From the NCBI GenBank assembly GCA_009760885.1, contig CM019697.1, forward strand, positions 29,008,710 through 29,072,709: a stretch of 64,000 bases of DNA. The letters run 5' to 3'. Of the stretch, positions 56,261 through 64,000 are shown in pieces (position 1 is the first letter of the stretch; each line of letters begins with the position of its first letter). The notes beneath the pieces were generated by a model that was not told where the DNA came from, did no database searches, and worked only from the letters and a program-made list of their open reading frames with translations. The position numbers were made by a program, and so were the translations under genes. The stretch is from Achatina immaculata. Its lineage: Eukaryota; Mollusca; Gastropoda; Stylommatophora; Achatinidae.

Positions 56261-56429
56261 CAGAGAGAGAGGGAGAGAGAGAAAGAGATCTCGAATTAAG
56301 CCCTGCAATTTCCAATTATGTTTGCATTATTAGTCTGCTGTCACGCACTGTTTCCCCCTTGTGGCTGCTGGGTCTGGACGTTGGTCTGAGAATAAAGCAA
56401 CTGCTAGATTCCATCTATGGTGTAAGAGA

Positions 56430-57480
56430 CAACTAAAGATATTGTGTGGAAATCCAACAACCCTATCACATTAAAAAAAAAATTCAACATATTACAGAAA
56501 CAGCAACAAATAATCAAGTCTTATTCTGGAGGTCCTCCAGAATGTGAAGCTCATATGATTGCTAGTGGTGAAAGTCAAAAGGAAGGCAGTAGCATGACAA
56601 CGGATATTCTGACTGCAAAATCTAAAACTAAAATCAGTTTTTGGAATGTGCAAACAATGTTTGAAACCAGAAAGCTACAACAGATAACAACAGAAACAAA
56701 GAACTACAAACTGCACATCCTCGAATAAGTGAGAGCAGACGGCCAGGTACAGGGAAGATAGAAACAGAAACAGGAGAAACAGTGTTATTTTCAGGAAGGG
56801 AGGACCATCAACATCATGAAGATGTAGCTTTATATTAGAGAAAGGTATAGAAAGAGCATTACTGGGCTTGACATCTGTAAATAACAGGCTGCTAAAAATA
56901 AGACTGAGAGGGAGATTCGCCAACATTACTATAATACAGCTCCAGTTATGTTCCAACAAATGACAGTGATGAGTACAAAAGAGAAGAATTTTATTTCCAA
57001 CTACAAAAAAAGTAGAGAAAACACCCAGTAGTAATAGTAATGGGAGACCTTAATGCCAAGGTTGGAACAGACAGGTATACAATGAAAGAATCATGGGGAA
57101 GCATAGTAATGGAACAGTAAATGATAATGGAGATAGACTAATACATTTCTGTGGCCTAAATGGCTTAGTGATTGGAGGGACACTTTCCACACAAGGAAAT
57201 ACTTACATTGGCGTGGTATTCACCAAATGGTCATGACAGAAAGCAAACAGATCATATATTAATTAATAGTAGGTGGGGACATTCCTACAAGATATGAAAG
57301 TGAGACAAGGAGCTGATGTGGGTAGTGATCTCACCTTCTAAAAGCTAGGATAAAAATGAAGATTAAAGGCGCAAGACACAGAACAACAAGAAAGATATAT
57401 GACGTTGGAAAATTGAAAGACTCACTTATAAAAAAGGCCCTCATGTCGGAAGTAAACAAAAAAATTTTTCCAGTGTAACC
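56430..57480 (+). pseudogene. RTE-type LINE endonuclease fragment, many stops
   Basis: The + strand contains KISFWNVQTMFETRKLQQIT near 56628-56688, VVIVMGDLNAKVGTDRYT near 57028-57080, TESKQIIY...LINSRWGHSY near 57240-57290, and RQGADVGSDLTF near 57305-57345. This is a complete outline of an RTE endonuclease from WNVRT to SDH, with the SDH His lost. No RT follows. It is a separate family from RTE-C, which ends just upstream. Confidence 0.7.
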
Positions 57481-58159
57481 AACATTGAAGAGAATACAGA
57501 AATATCGACTGCAAAAAAAAATCGATAACTCAGCATAAGATTGATTGTAGAAAAGGTCCACACTAATAAAGAGAGTGTGATCCAACACATATAAAAACAG
57601 CTTTTTGGAAATAGAGAGCGAATCATAAAAGACAGGCAACAGATGCTTCATCCCTCGTCTGGACCAAGCCCACCCAACACATTCGGTGAAGCAGTTTTTT
57701 GGTCAAGAAATGCACGGCAGTGCTTGAACACAGTCCCTACTCGCAAGATTCAGCTGTATGCAGCTTTTTTTTTCTTTGAATTAAAATCTGCAATCAAAAG
57801 AACCCATTGGTTCAGTTTCAGTTACTGGGGCGAAACGGGACTTCTGAAACAACTCACAGAAGATGATAATCTGCAGCACTGCTTAGGTCAGTGGAATATT
57901 AAAAAATGTAGAAGGGACTATACTGAAGAGGAAAAGGAGTTTTTAACCAGGTTTCTTCAAGTTAACTTGCAGCTCATTCTCTTTATCTAATAGTCAGACC
58001 TCACATAGGTGTCCGTGCATGTTTGTGCTTCAGCATGTCGGCGTGAAAAATAAAAATGCTAACAAAAAAAAAAAAAAAGCCGAAAATGCTTTTACTTGTT
58101 GAATATGAGAGCTTAAAGGTGGAGAGATGGGGCGAGAGTGGGAGCCGCTAAAATAGAAT
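57481..58159. other. Unassigned, with one open frame of unknown nature
   Basis: A 115-residue + frame at 57643-57990 (SFSYWGETGLLKQLTEDD, CRRDYTEEEKEFLTRFL) is not recognised. It lacks intron borders or repeat context and may be chance or a decayed element. Confidence 0.3.
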
Positions 58160-58400
58160 CGTACTCAAGACGCACAAAAATTAGTGTGTAAGTATAGAAC
58201 TATGCATTGAGCACTGCATTAAAGCTGTGATACCAAAACGTATAAACTAGGGAAAAAGTAGAAGCAGCTTTATTTCTTAACGATTACAAAGTTACGACGT
58301 TTCGGCGTAAGCCTTAATCATACAAAAACATACAGGACGAAGAAATAGAGAGAGGAGATAAAGTATAGATTCACATTTACTTTGATGCAATGAAACAACC
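58160..58400 (-). mobile_element. Penelope-like element, 5'-truncated 3' tail
   Basis: Matches 62735-62945 across its length: the ATTAGTGTRTAAGTATA block, then GCAGCTTTATT, then the ACGTTTCGGCG motif and AACATACAGGACGAAGAA. No GIY-YIG coding is left. It carries a hammerhead-like motif on the minus strand. Confidence 0.7.
58294..58324 (-). ncRNA. Hammerhead-ribozyme-like motif in Penelope tail (copy 1)
   Basis: The minus strand reads TATGATTAAGGCTTACGCCG then AAACGTC. The layout is that of a minimal type I hammerhead: a TGAT.A core, a 3-bp helix II (GGC/GCC) with a small loop, GAAAC, then GTC at the cleavage position. C3 and G8 of the consensus CUGAUGA are A and U here, so catalysis is doubtful. 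Confidence 0.4.
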
Positions 58401-58869
58401 GAACTAGTTTTAGTGAGATACTAAGTAAAACAGAGCTTTTGGCAGACAAGTAGCAACCGGCTAAAATATTTACGGAGAGCAGTGCAACGAGGATCCAAAA
58501 GTCCATGATAAACTATGTCTTAATGAGATACTTAGTGGCTCCATAAAATACTTTGAGACCAAAGTTACAGCACAGATTCCATGGTAATTCAGAGATTGAT
58601 GATTTGTTTCCACGTTCTGGTCCCAAGGGCATTGCGTCCATAACTGACAGGGAAGTGTTTAAAGCTGCGAATCAGTCCTAATTTCATTCAACAGATGATA
58701 TAGTTGTGGGCAGCGTTTCTCTCAACCGAAATTGCCGAGCTCTCAAATATGCAAAGATTGTGCCATTTAAAACGCGAAAGAGGAAAATATTTAGAATACT
58801 GAAATCATGAAATGCGTTTGCATGAACAAACTTGCGTTAATGATCCCAGCTCCATAAATGCATAATTAG
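58401..58869. other. Coding-like remnant of unknown origin
   Basis: Around 58560-58810 the + strand reads FHGNSEIDDLFPRSGPKGIA, SITDREVFKAANQS, a stop, then DDIVVGSVSLNRNCRALKYA and PFKTRKRKIFRIL in one frame. The amino-acid makeup looks protein-like, but I do not recognise the family. It may be a pseudogene or transposon remnant. Confidence 0.3.
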
Positions 58870-59264
58870 AAATTTATTGTGATTGTTACATTCATTTTAT
58901 TGTTTTATTGTTCACTATGATCACACTTTTGTTTACACACATCAGGGATACACTTCTCCCCTCCCCCTTTGTTTGCAAGATTTATGTGAATATGGCTGTT
59001 TTCTACCATATCTAAGGTGGGGAGGGGGGGCCTTGGTGATCAGATTCTTAGAAAAGTGGAAACATTTTGAAATTATGTGCACGAAAGATTACTTTTGGTA
59101 ACAACTAGCGACCTCGATATATATGAAAAGAGAAGTTTGCAGAATTATTCCTGTCTCATTTTGTCGGTCGTATAAATTAAAACATCTGTACGCTCTCTGT
59201 CAAATTTTGCAGAGCTGGGATTTTTTTTCCGGACGTGTACTTTTGCCAGTGTTTCAATCAAACA
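58870..59264. other. No gene recognised
   Basis: AT-rich sequence with a G-run at 59020-59030 and a T-run at 59221-59228. Nothing is assignable. Confidence 0.4.
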
Positions 59265-60203
59265 ATGAAGTGCCGTGCCGCGTGGCGTAGGCGATCATCT
59301 CTCTCCACAATTTCCTGTCTTTAGACTTGATTATGAGATCCGCTGGTGACTTTCTTCCTAGCCACACTGACAGCCCATCCAGTAACTTCTCTCTCAGTCT
59401 TACTCTGTCTCTTCTTCCTTCAATTTTTCCAGTTGTCACAATGTGTTCCAATTTTTCTCTTCTCAGAAAATGTCTTACAAATCTCGTTTGTCTACCTCTG
59501 ATCTTTGCTGTAATTTGCCTTTTAACTTCAGCCTCTCTTAATACTTCTTCGTCGGTTTTCTTAGCTGTCCATGGTTACTTCAACATCATTCTTATGAACC
59601 ACATTTCCATGGCCTCCATTTTTCACTGCAATCTCTTATTCATGGACCATGCTTCACATCCATAAAACAAAATTGGCACGATGTAACATTTAGGTGCTAG
59701 GAATCTTGTTTCCATTGATATGGATCTGTTGCACAAGATGTTTCTCATTTTCTGGAATGATGGCTTGGCCTGAGCACGTCTGCTTTTTATTTTGTTGTGG
59801 CATTTCCCATCAGCTGTTGTAATTGTTCCTAAGTACTTGAATCTATCAATTTGTTTCAGTTATGTGCCATCGATGTTAATGCTACATTTTGGTGGTATTC
59901 TTTTCTTTGAGATGACCATCACTTCAGTCTTCTTTTTATTCAGGCTGAGACCTTTACTTTTATTTTCATGAACCACGATGTCCAGAAGAGCCTGTAGCAC
60001 CCCTTCACTTTTAGCAATCAGAACTGTGTCTTCTGCATATCTTAAGTTGTTGAGGTTGTGCCCATCAATTGATATTCCTGGCAAGCTCTCTGTATTTCTC
60101 ATTGTGTTTTCACTGTACAAAGAGAATAGGTCAGGAGATAGAACACATCCTTGTCTCACTCCCAATTTTATGTCTTGGAATGCTCCTATTTGGTTCTCAA
60201 CCC
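59265..60203 (-). mobile_element. RTE-J LINE, 3' half (RT palm to tail), cut by rDNA
   Basis: The minus strand reads RVENQIGAFQDIK near 60200-60165, [19 protein letters not shown] near 60160, NLNNLRYAEDTVLIAKSE near 60055 (palm YAED instead of YADD), LSLNKKKTEVMVISKKR near 59930, and the tail [20 protein letters not shown] near 59440. It is a relative of RTE-A. Upstream RT sequence is replaced at about 60204 by ribosomal spacer. It is probably one element with 61706-62150. Confidence 0.8.
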
Positions 60204-60631
60204 GTTCTTTTGGCGAAAAAGCGCTCTCGAGTTCCGTGCGTAGAGAGAAAGGTCTTCGCTCCCTTCCCGGACGGTGAGAGTTAAGATGGTTCGATGCAGA
60301 TGCGAGTGGTATGTCCGTCGAGCGAAGCCTATCAACGGCTAGCCAGCCAGGTTCGTGTTAACACGTCGGTAGTGTACTACGGTGTTGTCGACCGATGATC
60401 TCGAAATTGGCCCATCTCTCGCAAAGAGTATCGGGTCTCCAGATGTGCGTTGGTTATCGGAGCCGCGCTTTCCTCTCACTCGTTAGAGTAGAGAGAGCCG
60501 GCTGCCGCCTGTGGTTGTAGGAAATGAAACGCCGCCGGGGACGAAAGGGATCAGCTCTGAGCAGAGCGCTGTCTCCCTTGCCCCGCGTCGGTCAGTCGGC
60601 AGATATCCGACTAAGGTTCGGTGAAGAAAGC
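60204..60631 (+). other. Probable rDNA 5' external transcribed spacer
   Basis: This GC-richer segment ends exactly at the start of 18S sequence (60632) and is unlike the surrounding AT-rich DNA. By position it should be the end of the 5' external transcribed spacer. It cannot be confirmed by sequence motif, because spacers evolve fast. Confidence 0.6.
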
Positions 60632-60678
60632 TATCTGGTTGATCCTGCCAGTAGTCATATGCTTGTCTCAAAGATCAA
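60632..60678 (+). pseudogene. 18S rRNA 5' end, first piece
   Basis: Reads TATCTGGTTGATCCTGCCAG, then AGTCATATGCTTGTCTCAAA and GAT, the near-universal 5' end of eukaryotic 18S rRNA. It is interrupted after GATCAA. The intact gene has GATTAAGCC at this place. Confidence 0.95.
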
Positions 60679-61371
60679 CTCTTCCCGGGGCCAGAAAAAA
60701 AAACGCGGACGTTCCCGTCCGTGCCACACAAAAACAGTGGGTCTTGATATGTTAGGAGGTATAGTTGTAAAATGGAATGGAAAACAGTATTTACATGTAC
60801 TTCCGTGTACTTATGTTTCAAAGTATAACTAAATGTATGAAAATTTCATAAATGCAGAATTTTTTTTAAGAAAAAAGAAGTAATGTGATGTTTTTAGATA
60901 ATGATTGTGCCCACCTCACCATCGGCTAGGTCTAGATATGCACTACTTACCATACTGAGATGTCTAGATCTACTTGTTGATCTCGTATTGTGATTCTATG
61001 TTGCATTCTCGCTAAATTAATGTCTGAAATAACCTCCTAACTACTTCTCCAGTCGTCTAATATGTCTAGATCTACTTGGGATACATTCAAGAGCAGTGGA
61101 GTGGTCACAGGCCATGTCCATACCCCTATCTACATCATCAAAAATTGAACATTTTCGATGTTTCTCTTCCTTTTTCTCGCTCGGCGTCGCTCATAACTAA
61201 GGACTCTTTTACCATTTTGAAAAGTGTCACCGGAAACGCGAACGAAATATGTACAATCTAAATATTACACTGGTTGTTTTATTGAAACAAATGAATTGTC
61301 ACTATAACGACTATGGCATGCAACTCAGTAACCGGAAGTTTATCACTATAGCGACTATGGCAAGGGAAGAG
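60679..61371. mobile_element. piggyBac-like MITE inserted in the 18S rRNA sequence
   Basis: The 693-bp insertion starts CTCTTCCCGGGGCC and ends GGCAAGGGAAGAG, an imperfect TIR. TCAA flanks both ends (60675-60678 and 61372-61375) at the place where normal 18S has TTAA. The left subterminal block AAAAAAAAACGCGGACGTT and a TTTCATAAATG block are shared with the TTAA-flanked element at 37817. No transposase is encoded. Confidence 0.8.
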
Positions 61372-61375
61372 TCAA

Positions 61376-61650
61376 GCCATGCATGTCTAAGTTCACACTG
61401 TCTCACGGTGAAACCGCTAATGGCATATTAAATCAGTCGAGGTTCCTTAGATGACACAATCCTACTTGAATAACTCTCAATTCTAGAGCTAATACATGCT
61501 TACCAACATCTGACCCTAGTAGAAAGAGCGCTTTTATTAGTTCAAAACCAATTGTCATTGTCCTTAACGAGGCGCAGGCGTCCCAGCTGATCGCATGGCC
61601 TTCTATGCCGACGACGCATCTTTCAAATGTCTGCCCTATCAAATGTCGAT
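61376..61650 (+). pseudogene. 18S rRNA 5' region, second piece
   Basis: The sequence continues the 18S gene directly: GCCATGCATGTCTAAGTTCA, TCACGGTGAAACCGC, CAGTCGAGGTTCCTTAGATG, CAATTCTAGAGCTAATACAT, AAAGAGCGCTTTTATTAGTT and ATCTTTCAAATGTCTGCCCT. It stops after the CCCTATCAA of helix 10-11. Several CpG sites are changed (GCTAATGGCAT for GCGAATGGCTC) and a few bases near GATAACT are lost, so it is a decayed pseudogene copy. Confidence 0.92.
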
Positions 61651-61705
61651 AACGCTGTTGGCGAGATTCTTCGGCTGCCGTGCGTGGGCCGAAACTCCCC
61701 CATGA
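61651..61705. other. Junction between 18S fragment and RTE-J
   Basis: About 55 GC-rich bases that I cannot assign to 18S or LINE. They could be another rDNA segment joined out of order. Confidence 0.3.
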
Positions 61706-62150
61706 CCAGTTTGTGTCTACTGGGTGGCCCTGTAATTTAACCATTAACACTCTGTCCGATATGCACCAGAAACCTTTCGTGGTTCCTGCTGTCTTCTTAT
61801 CCAGTATTATGGTAACTCCATTTCTACACTGATTTCCTCTGGAATATATTATCTCGAAGTCTTTATTATCTCTGCTTCCTACTCCAGTCCATCTCATTTC
61901 ACATAAACCAAGGATGTTAATTTCTTTTCTTTTCATTTCTTGTTCGATGTTTTCTAGTTTTCCAAGTTCTGTTAGTGTTCTAATGTTCCATGTTGCAATT
62001 TCTGCGGTGTTACTTGTGTATTCTTTGCGTACAGTAGTTTGATGATGATTGTCAATGATTGTTCTTGGGAATGTACAGTGTTAGTTTCTCTTTGCCTTCC
62101 ATCCATGGTTTACTCCACTAGCCTTTGACTCTAGGCAGAGCCTACCTTAC
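61706..62150 (-). mobile_element. RTE-J LINE, 5' end (5'UTR and endonuclease N-terminus), cut by rDNA
   Basis: The minus strand gives IATWNVRTLTELGKLENIEQ near 62000-61945, INILGLCEMRWTGVG near 61925-61885, GVTIILDKKTAGTTKGFWCI near 61820-61770, and VLMVKLQGHPVDTN near 61750-61710, where homology stops. Asn and Glu endonuclease residues are present. The middle of the ORF (endonuclease C-terminus and RT fingers) is missing and replaced by the rDNA segment. Confidence 0.75.
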
Positions 62151-62734
62151 AAGGCAGCATGAGGTTTGAAATCTGTTTTCCTTCTCCTAGATGAGCTACC
62201 AACAAGACTAACGAGTCTCATCTACCCGAAGCGTCAAATACTCGCCCGGCGCCCCTTTGACAGTGTTTAGACCCATAATTTCGTCCCTGTAAAATACGCG
62301 AGATGAAAAAAAAGGGTAGAAAAAAAAGGGAAGCACTTAATTGTGACTTAGACATTCTCAGTACTTCACCACTCGCATTCCTTGATACAGCTTCTTACAA
62401 ATCACAGCTAAGTGCTCCCACCCCCCCCCCCCCACCCAAAAAAAAACAAACTATGTTTGTTCCATTTTTATTTGTTGTATTTCATTCATGTGAATTTATA
62501 TTATATATTATTCTCTTATTTCTTTGTCTTGTATCTTTGTCCATGATTAACATGATAATTAATTAATAAAGATGTTCCTGCTTTTGCTTTAAATATGTTT
62601 AACATTTTGTTATCACAGATTTACTACAGTAACTGTGTATATGTTTTGTCATATATACTTATACCCAAAAAAAGTATTCATGTGCAGGTCACAAAGTTAC
62701 ATCCGTCCATTTTGACAGTACAGTGTATTAATTA
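62151..62734. other. No gene; LINE 5' edge and low-complexity
   Basis: The first 130 bp may be the remaining RTE-J 5'UTR. A C-run followed by an A-run lies at 62421-62447. The rest is AT-rich. Confidence 0.4.
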
Positions 62735-62859
62735 AGTAACACAATAATTAGTGTATAAGTATATAACTATACACGAAGCACTGCAGTAAAGCTGTGATAT
62801 TAGAATGTATAAAACAGGAAAAAGTAGGAGCAGCTTTATTACTTAACGATTACAAAGTT

Positions 62860-62889
62860 GTGACGTTTCGGCGTGAGCCTTAATCATAC
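62860..62889 (-). ncRNA. Hammerhead-ribozyme-like motif in Penelope tail (copy 2)
   Basis: The minus strand reads TATGATTAAGGCTCACGCCG then AAACGTC. The arrangement is the same as at 58294, including A and U where the consensus core has C3 and G8. The helix II loop differs (TCAC against TTAC), and the stem GGC/GCC is kept. Confidence 0.4.
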
Positions 62890-63277
62890 AAAAACATACA
62901 GGACGAAGAAGTAGAGAGATGAGATAAAGTATAGATTCACATGAATGCTATTTAAAATTTTTAAACAAAATTTTTTTTCTAAAGAGTACTTAGCTGTAAA
63001 TTGTAAGGTGTGGCTTGTCCGGCGGTGTGTGTCAGGAATGGATTTAGTAGAACGTGGAGACTTTAAATAGAGACCTGTGGTCGGTGTGTTGTAACTGGGG
63101 GTGGTGGATGGGGAACCGGGGAAGGGAGAGGGAGTGTGTGATGCAATATTGACCTAGCTAGGAGAAGTTGAAACAGATGATTGGGGAAGAGGGGTTGCAT
63201 AGTGATGCGGTGAGGAAGTTTGAAAAGTAAGAAGGGGTGGACTTTGTGGAGAGGTACTATAATGATTGAAGAGAATG

Positions 63278-63642
63278 TTACGTGTAACTAAACAGCGAGT
63301 TTAACCCATGTTGTTCCAGCGTCCCATAATTTTGAATGCAGCGGTTCTCAAGTGCCAGGCGGCTTGTGTCATCTGCGTGACATTGTTTGATGGGTGTTAC
63401 CAGAAAGTCAGATTTGCTTCTGTGGTTGGGGCCATTGAAATGATTTGGGACTGGTTTCGAAGCATGCTGGGTGATGTCGTACAGATGTTTTTGCATGCGG
63501 TCCCCTAATCTGAGGCCAGTCTCACCAATATATGTTATCCTGCATCTTTTGCAAACGATGACATATATCACATTACGGGACTCGCACGTGAATCCCTCAT
63601 GAAGGGTGAGGATAGTTTTGGGAAAGGTGATTGTTTTCGTTT
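63278..63642 (-). pseudogene. Penelope-like GIY-YIG endonuclease domain
   Basis: The frame reads NVIYVIVCKRCRITYIGETG, LRLGDRMQKHLYDITQHASK, then HFNGPNHRSKSDFLVTPIKQ and ENRCIQNYGTLEQHGLN, ending at a stop (63278). The VIYVIVCKRC...YIGETG..LGDR core is the classic Penelope GIY-YIG with its Cys pair, catalytic Arg and late Glu. The domain itself is intact over about 100 residues. Only the RT and linker upstream are missing. Confidence 0.88.
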
Positions 63643-63729
63643 CCTAGACAGAAACTGGAAAGTCAGTACTAACTTAACTCTGTCAGATGGAGTAACAAGC
63701 TTTGTCCGTGCTTTTTCACCCGCGCGGTC

Positions 63730-64000
63730 AGATGGTTAAGAAAATTCTTTATCGTCATCTGCCGATAATCCAACTCGACTCCGACACTCGCGACATTTTC
63801 TCTGATCCACCCCTATTGGCATACAAACGTGAGCCAAACCTTAATGACATCTTCATCCACAGCCACCTGAAGCAGAGCCTTACATATGTTGGCACCAGAA
63901 AATGTAACCGCCCCCGCTGCGTTACCTGCCCTGTAGTCTGGGAAACGAAAACAATCACCTTTCCCAAAACTATCCTCACCCTTCATGAGGGATTCACGTG
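63730..64000 (+). mobile_element. Penelope-like element, second copy, + strand, running off right edge
   Basis: The + strand encodes ILYRHLPIIQLDSDTRDIFS, PPLLAYKREPNLNDIFIHSH, and KCNRPRCVTC, then TITFPKTILTLHEGFT at the edge. This is the RT end and the Cys-motif linker that precede the GIY-YIG domain. Its last 59 bp are the reverse complement of 63586-63644, so the two copies are head to head. Coding is open over this stretch. Confidence 0.85.

Larger units (their letters stand above)
53220..56285 (+). mobile_element. RTE-C LINE, near full length, + strand
   Basis: This is the second copy of the family found in ATG12 intron 1, with the same 5' block (TAAAGGCGAACTAAGGAGGG) and 3' end (GCCCCATGTGCTCTGGGCAC, then GAGAGAGA). 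Order: 5'UTR to about 53480, endonuclease (53485-54300), linker, RT (54900-55650), tail (55800-56260). A 110-bp Penelope-tail-like segment (54518-54630) interrupts the linker. Many stops are present. Confidence 0.85.
62735..63645 (-). mobile_element. Penelope-like element, 5'-truncated, with GIY-YIG endonuclease
   Basis: The minus strand begins in the linker (TLHEGFTCESRNVIYV), encodes the GIY-YIG domain to 63278, then about 530 bp of 3'UTR with a hammerhead-like motif. It ends near 62735. Penelope-like elements join an RT related to telomerase to this nuclease. The RT is missing here. Its truncated 5' end faces a second copy in the opposite direction. Confidence 0.85.

Noticed and set aside
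57643..57990. 115-residue open frame as a host gene
   Set aside because: No recognised motif, low-complexity FFFF stretch, no splice context and no support from neighbours.
60524..60832. 102-residue open frame across the rDNA/MITE junction
   Set aside because: It spans external spacer, 18S sequence and the left end of the MITE. It is an accidental frame.

Overview
The window is eukaryotic (animal) nuclear DNA. It has spliced exons with GT/AG borders, long AT-rich non-coding stretches, microsatellites, a 5' piece of an 18S rRNA gene, and dense layers of metazoan-type transposable elements. There are no operons and no bacterial-style genes. The 18S fragment, the RTE-type LINEs, the Penelope-like element and a tRNA-derived SINE fit an invertebrate, most likely a lophotrochozoan such as a mollusc. 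I cannot fix the taxon from sequence alone.

The one host gene I recognise is ATG12, the ubiquitin-like autophagy conjugator, on the + strand in four exons (25375-25531, 32816-32952, 33565-33627, 36805-36864). The joined reading frame gives 138 residues ending in the obligatory C-terminal Gly. Intron 1 (7.3 kb) is filled by two near-complete antisense RTE-type LINEs. Intron 3 contains a complete but dead mariner with TIRs and TA duplications.

Left part (1-25 kb): a broken EN-RT-RNase H LINE (1-2947); fragments of several RTE-type LINE families, called here A, B and F; a Tc1-like transposon with long TIRs that carries a later LINE insertion; an internally deleted mariner; a head-to-tail jumble of RTE-A and RTE-B copies (11.2-19.7 kb), including one uninterrupted 483-residue RT frame; two related LTRs, one carrying a tRNA-derived SINE with a perfect 10-bp target duplication; and a hAT-like MITE.

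Middle and right part (37-64 kb): a 1.1-kb piggyBac-like element flanked by TTAA; a second RNase H LINE broken by an LTR-like repeat, a SINE and an RTE-F tail; a three-layer nest (RNase H LINE interrupted by a gypsy LTR element, itself interrupted by a full-length RTE-A with a 10-bp duplication); a second RTE-C copy; and a chimeric locus where an RTE-type LINE is interrupted by an external-spacer/18S rDNA fragment. That 18S fragment is split, at the conserved AGATTAAGCC site, by a small relative of the same piggyBac family. The right edge holds two Penelope-like copies head to head, whose 3' tails carry a degenerate hammerhead-ribozyme-like motif.

Almost all element reading frames are broken by stops and frameshifts, so most annotated coding pieces are pseudogenes. 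Family names RTE-A, B, C, D, F, J and LTR-X are labels used only in this report.
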